Assembly: GCA_963757805.1 (NCBI GenBank)
Contig: CAVWSM010000023.1
Location: 248,001 to 312,000, forward strand
Length of the DNA: 64,000 bases
Direction: 5' to 3'
Origin: CAVWSM01 sp963757805
Lineage (GTDB): Bacteria > Actinomycetota > Actinomycetes > Jiangellales > Jiangellaceae
How positions within the stretch are numbered: position 1 is the stretch's first letter; each line of letters starts with the position of its first letter. Below the pieces are notes generated by a model. It saw only the letters and a list, made by a program, of their open reading frames with translations. It made no database searches and was not told the DNA's origin. Positions 35,451 to 42,808 of the stretch are shown in pieces. Made by a program: the position numbers and the translations under genes.

Positions 35451-35977
35451 GTCGTCGAGTAGGTCGCCACGAGTGTCGCCCGGGCCAGGGTGTGGAACGC
35501 GAGGTTGAACGACACCACCGCCGGGCTCGCGTCGGAGCTCACCCCGAGGCTTGGGACGTCGACGGCGTGTACGACGAAGAAGTAGCGGTGGTCGCGGTCC
35601 CCAGGCGGTGGGGCGGCGCCGCCATACTCCTTGCCACCCATGTCGCTGCGGATGTGAAATGCCGCACCGGGCAGTGGTGAGGCGCTGCCGCCGGCGCCGC
35701 GCGGCAGCTCGGTCACGCTGCCGGGTAGGTCAACCAAGACCCAGTGCCAGAACCCGCTCGGCGTTGGCGCGTCGGGGTCGAAGCACGTCACAACAAAGCT
35801 CTTCGTCTCCTCTGGGAACCCCGACCAGGTCAGGTGCGGCGAGTGGTTGCCCCCGCTGTAGGCGAAGTCGTCATCGAGCCGCTCCCCCTCGGCGATGTCC
35901 TTGCTCGTGACGGTGAATGAGGGCACGGCTGGCAGGAAGTCGTAGGGGTTGGGCGCGACGGCACGTTCCAGGCTCAC
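35447..35977 (-). CDS. YbhB/YbcL-family (PEBP, Raf kinase inhibitor-like) protein
   Basis: A 176-aa soluble protein of the phosphatidylethanolamine-binding family. FTVTSKDIAEGERLDDDFAY opens the fold, SPHLTWSGFPEETKSFVVTC and DPDAPTPSGFWHWVLVDLPG (near residue 70) form the ligand-binding pocket with the conserved Asp-Pro-Asp-Ala-Pro and His, and GDRDHRYFFVVHAVD is the last conserved strand. The bacterial role is poorly defined. It is divergent from csoR with the CsoR-type palindrome between them. Confidence 0.9.
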   Translation of the reverse strand: MSLERAVAPNPYDFLPAVPSFTVTSKDIAEGERLDDDFAYSGGNHSPHLTWSGFPEETKSFVVTCFDPDAPTPSGFWHWVLVDLPGSVTELPRGAGGSASPLPGAAFHIRSDMGGKEYGGAAPPPGDRDHRYFFVVHAVDVPSLGVSSDASPAVVSFNLAFHTLARATLVATYSTT

Positions 35978-36043
35978 GGCAGTCCTCCAGACACGACAGG
36001 TCGTCCTGGGGTGAGGCTAGTGGTCTTGGCGCACGGTTCTCGT

Positions 36044-36058
36044 TACCCCCAGGGGGTA
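36044..36058. promoter_or_regulatory. CsoR-type operator
   Basis: TACCCCCAGGGGGTA, a 15-bp palindrome around a central A, matching the G-tract palindromes bound by CsoR/RcnR repressors. It lies 43 bp before the csoR start, so autoregulation is likely. Confidence 0.65.
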
Positions 36059-36101
36059 GCATCCGTTGCTGCTTGTCACACCACCACTGGGGAGCACCGC
36101 A

Positions 36102-36383
36102 ATGCACGGGTACGTCGACGACAAGGACGCCATTCTCAAGCGGCTGCGCCGCATCGAAGGGCAGGTTCGCGGGCTGCAGCGCATGGTCGAGGAGGACACC
36201 TACTGCATCGACGTGCTCACGCAGATATCGGCTGCCACCAAGGCCCTGCAATCGGTAGCCATCGAGCTGCTCGAGGATCACCTGGGACACTGCGTTGCCG
36301 AGGCCACCCGCAAGGGCGGCGAGGAAGCCGACGCCAAGGTTCGTGAGGCCACTGACGCCATCGCGCGGCTGGTCCGCTCCTGA
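36102..36383 (+). CDS. csoR: CsoR-family copper-sensing transcriptional repressor
   Basis: A 93-aa all-helical repressor starting at ATG 36102 after GGGGAG. DAILKRLRRIEGQVRGLQRM is the N-terminal helix pair that contacts DNA. The metal ligands of the Cu(I)-sensing group are in place: Cys in DTYCIDVLTQI, then His and Cys four apart in LLEDHLGHCV. The Cys-His-Cys set separates it from RcnR and FrmR. No copper ATPase or chaperone gene adjoins it, so its targets other than itself lie elsewhere. YbaK follows 4 bp downstream. Confidence 0.9.
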   Translation: MHGYVDDKDAILKRLRRIEGQVRGLQRMVEEDTYCIDVLTQISAATKALQSVAIELLEDHLGHCVAEATRKGGEEADAKVREATDAIARLVRS

Positions 36384-36387
36384 CGCC

Positions 36388-36852
36388 ATGTCGGAGCAGC
36401 GAGCGCTCGATGCGTTGGACAGGGCCGGCCTGACCTACCGGGTGGTGCGGCATGGCCGCGTTGCGTCCGCTGCCGAGGCGGCCGCGGCGCGTGGCGTGGA
36501 TGTCGGCGGGTTGGTCAAATCGATGGTCTTACGGCGCGAGGAGGGCGACTACATGTTCGTGCTCGTGCCGGGCGATCGGGAGATCTCGTGGCCCAAGCTG
36601 CGCGCGCTGCTCGACGTCAACCGATTGTCGATGCCCGACGCCGCAACGGCGAAAGCGGCGACGGGGTACGAGCGCGGCACCATCACTCCGTTCGGATCGA
36701 CCACCGCCTGGCCGGTGATCGCCGACGAGCGGCTCCGCGGTCGCGAGGTCGCCCTCGGAGCCGGCGCACACGGCGTCGCGGTTGTCCTGGACGCCGACGC
36801 CATGCTCGCCGCGCTCGAGGCAATTGTGGCCGACGTCACCGACGCCGAGTAG
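36388..36852 (+). CDS. YbaK/EbsC-family (aminoacyl-tRNA deacylase) protein
   Basis: A 154-aa protein starting at ATG 36388, four bases after the csoR stop. The YbaK fold is recognised from GLTYRVVRHGRVASAAEAAA, GVDVGGLVKSMVLRREEGDY (Lys near residue 48, which binds tRNA CCA), FVLVPGDREISWPKLRALLD and the late TPFGS and VALGAGAHGVAVVLD segments. YbaK-type enzymes remove Cys mis-attached to tRNA-Pro. Which misacylated tRNA it edits cannot be told. It probably shares csoR's promoter. Confidence 0.88.
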   Translation: MSEQRALDALDRAGLTYRVVRHGRVASAAEAAAARGVDVGGLVKSMVLRREEGDYMFVLVPGDREISWPKLRALLDVNRLSMPDAATAKAATGYERGTITPFGSTTAWPVIADERLRGREVALGAGAHGVAVVLDADAMLAALEAIVADVTDAE

Positions 36853-36930
36853 ATGTCAACGTAGTCGAGCCCCATGCGGGTAAGGGACTGGTCGAGGCTG
36901 GCGAGCAGATACTTGCGGCCGCCAAAACAC
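36850..36930 (-). pseudogene. Fragment of an aldo/keto reductase gene
   Basis: On the minus strand the frame reads FGGRKYLLASLDQSLTRMGL and DYVDI, closely matching the segment around the active-site region of YghZ/MgrA-type aldo/keto reductases. Only ~27 codons exist; neither the catalytic Tyr/Lys nor the NADP site is present nearby. A 13-bp inverted repeat (36936-36948 and 36989-37001) flanks it. The rest of the 205-bp gap up to 37056 shows no clear gene. Confidence 0.45.
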
Positions 36931-37056
36931 TCCCGCTTCGCGCCCTACGTCCGCGCCGTGAGCCCGAAATCGTCGCGGAGACGCGGAGGTAGGGCGCGAA
37001 GCCGTCGCGATAGGCGCGGAAGTCATTCGCGAAGATCACGCCGAAGTCGCCTCGGG

Positions 37057-37677
37057 TCATGCGGGCGAGTCTTCCAGGCGCACAACGAGGTCGGCCCGTG
37101 CCCTTGTGGCCGCCACGATCTGGGCGTTGCGCTGGTCGCTGCCGTGCGCCCAGTCGCGAGCCGCCTGCGGGTCCTTGCCGAAGGCGGCGTGCCGCGCGGT
37201 GAGCCGCTCGAGGCGCCGGCGCTCGTCCATCTGGACGTACCAGCATTCGTCGAGCAGCGAAACGATGCTCTTCCACGGGCCTTCGTCGAGCAGCAGGTAG
37301 TTACCCTCCGTGACGACAAGCGGCACGTCGGGCGAGATCGGGATGGCGCCGGCGATGGGCTCCTCGATGCTGCGATCGAAGAGTGGGGCGTAGACCGTGT
37401 CAGCGCCGGGATCGCGCAGTCGGCTCAGCAGCGCGGCGTACCCGGCCGCGTCGAACGTGTCCGGCGCGCCCTTGCGGTCGCTCCGACCGAGGCGCACGAG
37501 CTCGGACTGCGCGAGGTGGAACCCATCCATCGGCACGAGCACCGCCTGCGGCACCATCGCGGCCACCAGTGCTTCCGCGAGCGTGGATTTGCCTGCGCCG
37601 GGCGCGCCCGTGATGCCCAGGATGCGCCGCTCGCCCGGAACGATCAGCTGCCGCGCACGGCGTACGAGCTCATCCAA
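37057..37677 (-). CDS. P-loop nucleoside/nucleotide kinase-family protein (uridine/pantothenate kinase-like)
   Basis: A 206-aa soluble kinase. The Walker A GITGAPGAGKSTLAEAL lies near residue 22, VLVPMDGFHLAQSELVRLG near 46 has the Asp-Gly-Phe of the PRK/UK/CoaA-like fold, then YAPLFDRSIEEPI, VVTEGNYLLLDEGPW near 122 and the lid WYVQMDERRRLERLTARH. Actinobacterial members are annotated only as nucleoside/nucleotide kinases or, by similarity, as fructose kinases. The start is TTG 37677, ten bases after GGGAGG; no closer ATG fits. It is next to tRNA-Ser(TGA). Confidence 0.8.
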   Translation of the reverse strand: MDELVRRARQLIVPGERRILGITGAPGAGKSTLAEALVAAMVPQAVLVPMDGFHLAQSELVRLGRSDRKGAPDTFDAAGYAALLSRLRDPGADTVYAPLFDRSIEEPIAGAIPISPDVPLVVTEGNYLLLDEGPWKSIVSLLDECWYVQMDERRRLERLTARHAAFGKDPQAARDWAHGSDQRNAQIVAATRARADLVVRLEDSPA

Positions 37678-37702
37678 CCGATCCGGGCCTCCCTGCGATA
37701 AG

Positions 37703-37795
37703 CGGAGGGCATGGGATTCGAACCCATGAGGACGGAGTGGGCCCCGCCCTAGCGGTTTTCAAGACCGCCGCATTCGGCCGCTCTGCCAGCCCTCC
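37703..37795 (-). tRNA. tRNA-Ser(TGA)
   Basis: Type II cloverleaf on the minus strand: acceptor GGAGGGC/GCCCTCC, anticodon arm GCGGT-CTTGAAA-ACCGC with anticodon TGA, a long variable arm and T arm GGTTCGAATCC. CCA is not encoded. Confidence 0.93.
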
Positions 37796-37927
37796 CGAGC
37801 CTGCCGGGACGGACCCGGCAAAAAGCCGCGGGGACAAGCGTAACTGCCGCCAGGGGTAGACGGATCGCGCGCGATCCCGCAGTCTGACAGGTACGCCGCC
37901 TCTTCCCCTCCGACCGGGAGGTGCGCC

Positions 37928-38395
37928 ATGCACCCCGAGCCCACCACGATCGGATTGAGACCCACGGAGCCGGCCGTTGCCGCGGCCGTCGCGGACGTGC
38001 CCGAGTTGCTGTCTGCGACACAGCACCTCGATTTGGCGGTGACCGCACCAGACGAAGACCCGATCTGGCTGGAGCGAGTACGGCACCACCTCGACCTCGT
38101 CCGACGAGCGTTCCAGGCGCACGTCGACGCGACAGAGAGCGCCGACGGGGTGTACGCCGACGCCGCTCGAGTCGATCCGCGGCTGTCCCACCAGAGCAGG
38201 CGGCTCATCCGTGAGCACGGTGCGCTCACCTCCGCCCTCGCCAGCCTGTCTGCGCTCTCGTCGCAGCCGTCAGCCGCCCCCGAGGCCGTACGCCAGCAGG
38301 CGTTGTCCGTGCTGGCTGAGCTGCGGCGGCACCGCCAACGCGGGGCGCGGCTCGTGTACGAGGCGTACGAGCACGAGATCGGCGGCGAGGAGTAG
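37928..38395 (+). CDS. Hemerythrin-like helical protein
   Basis: A 155-aa protein starting at ATG 37928 after GGGAGG. It appears all-helical, with His/Glu pairs at the ends of four helices: VRHHLDLVRRAFQAHVDATE, RRLIREHGALTSALASL, and ELRRHRQRGARLVYEAYEHE at the C-terminus. The order resembles HHE/hemerythrin-like four-helix bundles that bind a di-iron centre, but the exact ligand set is not certain. It could sense or carry O2, NO or iron. It precedes the ROK kinase by 28 bp. Confidence 0.5.
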   Translation: MHPEPTTIGLRPTEPAVAAAVADVPELLSATQHLDLAVTAPDEDPIWLERVRHHLDLVRRAFQAHVDATESADGVYADAARVDPRLSHQSRRLIREHGALTSALASLSALSSQPSAAPEAVRQQALSVLAELRRHRQRGARLVYEAYEHEIGGEE

Positions 38396-38423
38396 CCGAA
38401 CAGGTCGGGCGTACCCTGCCGGA

Positions 38424-39176
38424 GTGACCACTAGTGCTGCTGCACCGCGCACGCTCGCGGTGGACTGCGGTGGCACGGGACTGAAGGCGGTTGTCCTCGA
38501 TCAGGGCGGCCGGATGCTCAGTGATCGTGTACGCGTCAAGACGCCGTACCCGCTGCCGCCGAAGCGACTGGTCGACACACTGCTCGAGCTGTCGCGCGAC
38601 ACGGGCGTGCGGTTCGAGCGAGCATCGATCGGATTTCCCGGCATGGTGCGCGGCGGGATCGTCCGGGCGACGCCGCACTACGTCACCGAGCACGGGCCGT
38701 TTTCGCCGCGCGATCCTGTGCTCGTCACGGCGTGGCGGGACTTCGACGTGCAGTCGGCGTTGGAGGCGGCGCTCGGCGTGCCCACGCGGGTGCTCAACGA
38801 CGCCGAGATCCACGGGATGGCCTGCATCGAAGGCAAGGGCTTCGAGGTCATGCTCACGCTGGGCACCGGCCTCGGAAGTGCGCTCTTCCAGGATGGGCAG
38901 GTGCTGCCCAAGCTCGAGCTGTCGCAGGCGCCGTTCCGCAAGGGTGAGACCTACGACGAGCAGCTCGGGCACCACACGCGCACCCGCATCGGTGACCGGA
39001 AGTGGTCACAGCGGGTACAGCGCGCGATCGACGGCTTGCGACCGGTGCTGTGGTGGGACCGGCTCTACCTGGGCGGCGGCGGCGCGCGGCACGTCCTGGG
39101 CTACCACAGCCCGGACATCATCGTCGTGCCCAACGAGATGGGCCTGCTCGGCGGCGTCCGGCTTTGGGAGCGCTAG
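38424..39176 (+). CDS. ROK-family glucokinase (polyphosphate-glucokinase-like)
   Basis: A 250-aa protein from GTG 38424. The phosphate-1 motif LAVDCGGTGLKAVVLDQGG is at residues 11-29, the sugar-binding Asp lies in RVLNDAEIHGMACIEGKG near 128, LTLGTGLGSALFQDG near 146 is phosphate-2, and the adenosine/C-terminal motif YLGGGGARHVLG is near 215. The short length and the absence of a zinc CXCGXXGC motif agree with actinobacterial polyphosphate/ATP glucokinase-like ROK proteins. It overlaps the convergent nitrilase gene by 4 bp. Confidence 0.82.
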   Translation: MTTSAAAPRTLAVDCGGTGLKAVVLDQGGRMLSDRVRVKTPYPLPPKRLVDTLLELSRDTGVRFERASIGFPGMVRGGIVRATPHYVTEHGPFSPRDPVLVTAWRDFDVQSALEAALGVPTRVLNDAEIHGMACIEGKGFEVMLTLGTGLGSALFQDGQVLPKLELSQAPFRKGETYDEQLGHHTRTRIGDRKWSQRVQRAIDGLRPVLWWDRLYLGGGGARHVLGYHSPDIIVVPNEMGLLGGVRLWER

Positions 39177-39976
39177 ACCTCGGCGCGCTCGTCGGGTGTC
39201 ACGCGTAGCCGGCGGTGGTGCAGCGCGGGGTTGACCTCGCGCACCTGGTGCAGTCGCTTGGCGTCGACCTCACCACCGGTCACGCCTTCCTGCTCCCCGA
39301 GCGCCGCCACGATGACCCCGAATGGGTCGACGAGCATCGAGTGCCCGCAGTAGGCCCGGCCCGGCTGTGCCGCGGCGGCGACGTACACCGTGTTCTCGAT
39401 CGCTCGTGCGCGCAGCAGCGTGCGCCAGTGATCTTCCTTGTGCGGGCCGCGCAGCCACGCTGCCGGCACGACGAGCACTTCGGCGCCGGCGTCGACCAGC
39501 AGCCGCGAGAGTTCGGGGAACCTCAGGTCGTAGCAGGTCATCAGTCCAAGTCGGAGCCCGCCGACTTCGACCGTCACGGGCTCGACCGGCCCCGCGGTGA
39601 GCCGGTCGGACTCGTGGTAGCCGAACGAGTCGTACAGGTGTGTCTTGCGGTAGGCCGCCTGCACGCCGTCGGCATCAACTGCGACGAGCGTGTTGTACGG
39701 CCGGTCGCTATGTGCCGATGTCTCGAACATGCCCGCGACGAGCGTGGTCTCGTACGTCGTCGCAACCTCACGCAGCATGGTGACGAACGGCCCCTCGAGC
39801 GGCTCAGCGACCGGCCCCAGCGGGTAGTCGGGCGGTCCGAAGTCGCACATCACCGCCTCGGGCAGCACGACCAGATCCGGTTCCTGCGCGGCCGTCGCCG
39901 CGACCGCCTCCCGGACAGCCTCGCGGTTGGCGGCCTTGTCGATCCCGGCGGCGAGCTGAGCGAGGGCGACGCGCAT
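39173..39976 (-). CDS. Carbon-nitrogen hydrolase (nitrilase superfamily, Nit-like amidase)
   Basis: A 267-aa cytoplasmic amidase. The catalytic triad is clear: Glu in PDLVVLPEAVMCDFG near residue 40, Lys in AYRKTHLYDSFGY near 110 and Cys in GLMTCYDLRFPELSRLL near 147. The TCYDLRFPE box and the His-Leu-Tyr-Asp are typical of Nit1/Nit2-type enzymes such as omega-amidase or deaminated glutathione amidase. The true substrate is unknown. The start ATG 39976 stands divergent from the quinone oxidoreductase, 29 bp away. Confidence 0.88.
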   Translation of the reverse strand: MRVALAQLAAGIDKAANREAVREAVAATAAQEPDLVVLPEAVMCDFGPPDYPLGPVAEPLEGPFVTMLREVATTYETTLVAGMFETSAHSDRPYNTLVAVDADGVQAAYRKTHLYDSFGYHESDRLTAGPVEPVTVEVGGLRLGLMTCYDLRFPELSRLLVDAGAEVLVVPAAWLRGPHKEDHWRTLLRARAIENTVYVAAAAQPGRAYCGHSMLVDPFGVIVAALGEQEGVTGGEVDAKRLHQVREVNPALHHRRLRVTPDERAEV

Positions 39977-40005
39977 GCGTCTATCTTGCCCGGCAGGATG
40001 TGCGC

Positions 40006-40988
40006 ATGCGTGCGGTGATCGTGGACAGCCCCGGCGGTCCGGAGCAGATGCGGGTAGCCGAGCTGCCCGATCCGGCGTTCGGGGCCGACGAGGTGCTCAT
40101 CGATGTGGTCGCGACGGCGGTCAACCGTGCTGATTTGCTGCAGCGCCAAGGGCAGTATCACCCACCACCGGGAGCCTCGGAGGTGCTGGGTCTCGAGTGC
40201 TCTGGGCGCATTGCCGCGAGTAGGCGAAGCGGTGCACGGGTTGGGCCGTCGGTGACGAGGTGTGCGCACTGCTCACGGGCGGCGGGTACGCGTCTCGCGT
40301 TGCGGTGCCGGCTGGCTGCGTGATGCCGGTGCCGGACGGCGTCGGGTTGGTCGAGGCAGCCGCGCTGCCCGAAGCCACCTGCACGGTGTGGTCCAACCTG
40401 TTCATGGTCGGGCGGCTCCGCCCCGGTGAGACGGTGCTGATCCACGGCGGTGCCAGCGGGATCGGCACGACGGCGATCCAAGTGGCGCGGGCGTTCGGGG
40501 CGAGGGTCGCGGTCACAGCGGGATCGGCCGACAAGCTCGCCCGGTGCGCGGCGCTCGGGGCCGAGGTGCTGGTGGACTACCGGACCGAGGACTTCGTCGA
40601 CCGAGTGAGAACCGCGACGGACGACCGCGGCGCCGACGTCGTTCTCGACATCATCGGCGCGAAGTACCTCGACCGAAACATCGCCGTGCTCGCCCACGGC
40701 GGCCGGCTGCTGATCATTGGGTTGCAGGGTGGGCGGCGCGGCGAGATCGATCTCAACGCGCTGATGGAGCAGCGCGGGGCGGTGATCTCCTCGAGGCTTC
40801 GGGCTAGGCCCACCACCGAGAAGGCGGCCATCTGCGCCGGGGTCGTGGAGCAGGTCTGGCCGCTGGTCAAGTCGGGCGAGCTCCAGCCGGTCATCGATCG
40901 GGTGCTGCCCTTGGAGCAGGCGGCCGAGGCACACCGCGTCATCGGGGCGAGCGAGCACATCGGCAAGGTCGTGCTGGCTGTCGGCTGA
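40006..40988 (+). pseudogene. NAD(P)H:quinone oxidoreductase (zinc-independent MDR family), frameshifted
   Basis: The frame starts at ATG 40006 (MRAVIVDSPGGPEQMRVAE) with the GroES-like domain (AVNRADLLQRQGQYHPPPG). An extra A near 40219 and an extra T near 40244 shift the frame by two. With both removed, the protein reads GLECSGRIAAVGEAVHGWAV and then GDEVCALLTGGGYA. The second part has the nucleotide-binding VLIHGGASGIGTTAIQVARA near residue 145 and ends GKVVLAVG, ~326 aa in total. The lack of zinc ligands places it with quinone reductases (QorA/TP53I3-like). Confidence 0.78.
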
Positions 40989-40989
40989 G

Positions 40990-41424
40990 TCAGGCGGAGC
41001 GGACGGTGGAGATCCAGCCCTTCCCGCCCAGCACGTCGGGATAGCTGAGTCCTTCCTGATAGACGACGTCGCCGGGCAGGTGAATCCGCAGCGTCGCCGA
41101 CGGAGGGAAGGTCATGCTCTTGATCGACGCGTTGCCCCGCAGTACCGCGTCGACGAACGCGGGCACATGCTCTCGGTCGACATCGAACGACACGACATCG
41201 TCGATCTCGATCCGGTCTTCTTCATGCGCGTACAGCCGCACCTCGATCTGTGGTGCCCCATCAACGACGACGATCGCTTCGTACGTCGGTGGGTCGTACG
41301 GGTCGAGCTCCTCCCAGGGCGAGGACTCTTCGGCGATGCGCGCGTCGCGTCCGTTACGGTCGGCAATTTCGCGGAGCGCGCCGATGGCGGATTGTGTGCT
41401 TGGGCTGATGGCAACCACGAGCAT
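40990..41424 (-). CDS. Conserved protein of unknown function
   Basis: A 144-aa soluble protein from ATG 41424, behind a CAGG site. It is acidic: SPWEELDPYDPPTYEAIVVV, VRLYAHEEDRIEIDDVVSFD and DREHVPAFVDAVLRGNASI. The end is beta-rich (SATLRIHLPGDVVYQEG). No signal peptide, membrane segment or catalytic motif is evident, and I do not recognise the family. It is convergent with the quinone oxidoreductase (1 bp apart) and divergent from padR, with which it may share control. Confidence 0.55.
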   Translation of the reverse strand: MLVVAISPSTQSAIGALREIADRNGRDARIAEESSPWEELDPYDPPTYEAIVVVDGAPQIEVRLYAHEEDRIEIDDVVSFDVDREHVPAFVDAVLRGNASIKSMTFPPSATLRIHLPGDVVYQEGLSYPDVLGGKGWISTVRSA

Positions 41425-41457
41425 CGATCCTGCACCTGATCCCGTACTTTCGGCAGC

Positions 41458-41493
41458 GCATACTCGGTATTTACAGGAATGCATACGCGGTAT
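41458..41493. promoter_or_regulatory. Two ATAC-N3-GTAT operator sites and promoter of the padR-ABC unit
   Basis: GCATACTCGGTAT (41458-41470) and GCATACGCGGTAT (41481-41493) are repeated 23 bp apart and each contains the palindrome ATAC-N3-GTAT. TTTACA (41470-41475) and TATAGA (41491-41496) may be the -35 and -10 boxes, overlapping the sites. The arrangement fits autorepression by PadR. Confidence 0.6.
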
Positions 41494-41504
41494 AGATTCA
41501 CGGC

Positions 41505-42083
41505 ATGTCCATCAAACACGGGCTGCTCGCCCTTCTCGAGCGTGGCCCGGCCTACGGCTACCAGCTGCGCAGCGACTTCGAGTCATCGACCGGCGCGACC
41601 TGGCCGCTCAACATCGGGCAGGTCTACACCACGCTGGCCCGACTCGAGCGGGACGGCCTGGTGCGCGGTGCGGGCGCCGACGACGACGGCCGAGTGATCT
41701 ACGCGATCACCGACGCAGGCCGCGGGGAGGTCGCCCGCTGGTTCGTCACCCCAGTGCAGCGCGCCGACCGGCCGCGGGACGAGCTCGCGATCAAGCTCGC
41801 GATGGCCATCACGACACCCGACGTCGACGTGCCACGCGTCGTGCAGACGCAGCGCACCGCGACGCTACGGAGCCTGCAGGATCTGACACGACTCAAGGCC
41901 GGCGCCGCCGAGGCAGACCTGGCCTGGCTGCTTGTCGTGGAGTCGATGATCTTCCAGGCAGAGGCCGAGGTGCGGTGGCTCGACCACTGCGAGGCGCGCG
42001 TTGTTGCCGGAGCGCGTCCAGCCAAAGCCGTCAGCACCGGGGCCACGCCGGCGGAGCTGGAGACCGAGGGAGCGCAGCGATGA
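41505..42083 (+). CDS. PadR-family transcriptional regulator
   Basis: A 192-aa protein from ATG 41505. The winged helix is clear: MSIKHGLLALLERGPAYGYQ, then NIGQVYTTLARLERDGLV as recognition helix near residue 40 and VIYAITDAGRGEVARWF as the wing. The C-terminal helical half (AIKLAMAITTPDV, LAWLLVVESMIFQAEAEVRW) is the AphA-like dimerisation domain. It overlaps the ABC ATPase gene by ATGA. It should repress the whole padR-ABC unit through the two ATAC-N3-GTAT sites until a drug or envelope signal releases it. Confidence 0.9.
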   Translation: MSIKHGLLALLERGPAYGYQLRSDFESSTGATWPLNIGQVYTTLARLERDGLVRGAGADDDGRVIYAITDAGRGEVARWFVTPVQRADRPRDELAIKLAMAITTPDVDVPRVVQTQRTATLRSLQDLTRLKAGAAEADLAWLLVVESMIFQAEAEVRWLDHCEARVVAGARPAKAVSTGATPAELETEGAQR

Positions 42084-42808
42084 ATGCGTACGTGCTGGAG
42101 CTACGCAACGTCACTCGGGTGCACGGCGACGGCGAGACCGCAGTACACGCCCTTCGCGGCGTGACGCTGACGGTGCGGCCAGGCGAGCTGGTGGCAGTGA
42201 TGGGGCCGAGCGGATCGGGCAAGTCAACACTGCTGCAGCTCGCCGGCGGTCTCGACGTGCCGACGTCCGGCGAGGTGTTCGTCGAAGGTACGAGTTTGTC
42301 GACGCTTTCTCGCAATGCGCTGGCTCAGGTCCGCCGGCGCAGCGTCGGGTACGTCTTCCAGGACCTCAACCTCATCCCCGCCCTTACTGCGGTCGAAAAC
42401 GTCGCCCTGCCACGCGAGCTCGATGGGGTCGCGGCGCGCAAGGCTCGCCGTCTTGCGATGGAGGCACTTGAGTCGGTCGCGGTTCCTGAGCTCGCCGAGC
42501 GATTCCCCGACGAGATGTCCGGTGGTCAGCAGCAGCGCGTGGCGATCGCCCGTGCGCTAGTCGGGCCGCGCCGGCTTGTCCTTGCCGATGAGCCGACCGG
42601 CGCACTCGACTCACAGACCGGCGAGGCGGTGCTGCGCCTGATCCGGGCGCGCTGCGACGACGGCGCCGCGGGCGTGCTCGTCACGCACGAGGCACGGCAT
42701 GCCGCCTGGGCCGACCGTGTCGTGTTCCTCCGCGACGGCACTGTCGTCGACGAGACCGGGCCCGCGGATCAGCCGGAGTCGCTGCTGCAGACCGGAGGCG
42801 CCGCGTGA
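42080..42808 (+). CDS. ABC transporter ATP-binding protein, MacB/LolD type
   Basis: A 242-aa ATPase. Walker A is VMGPSGSGKSTLLQL near residue 41, the Q-loop is YVFQDLNLIPALTAVENVAL near 95, the ABC signature is DEMSGGQQQRVAIARAL near 143 and Walker B is RLVLADEPTGALDSQTG near 165. H-loop VLVTHEARHAAW follows. This pattern belongs to the FtsE/LolD/MacB group that pairs with FtsX-type permeases, and the next gene is one. Start ATG 42080 and end 42808 overlap both neighbours by 4 bp. Confidence 0.93.
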   Translation: MNAYVLELRNVTRVHGDGETAVHALRGVTLTVRPGELVAVMGPSGSGKSTLLQLAGGLDVPTSGEVFVEGTSLSTLSRNALAQVRRRSVGYVFQDLNLIPALTAVENVALPRELDGVAARKARRLAMEALESVAVPELAERFPDEMSGGQQQRVAIARALVGPRRLVLADEPTGALDSQTGEAVLRLIRARCDDGAAGVLVTHEARHAAWADRVVFLRDGTVVDETGPADQPESLLQTGGAA

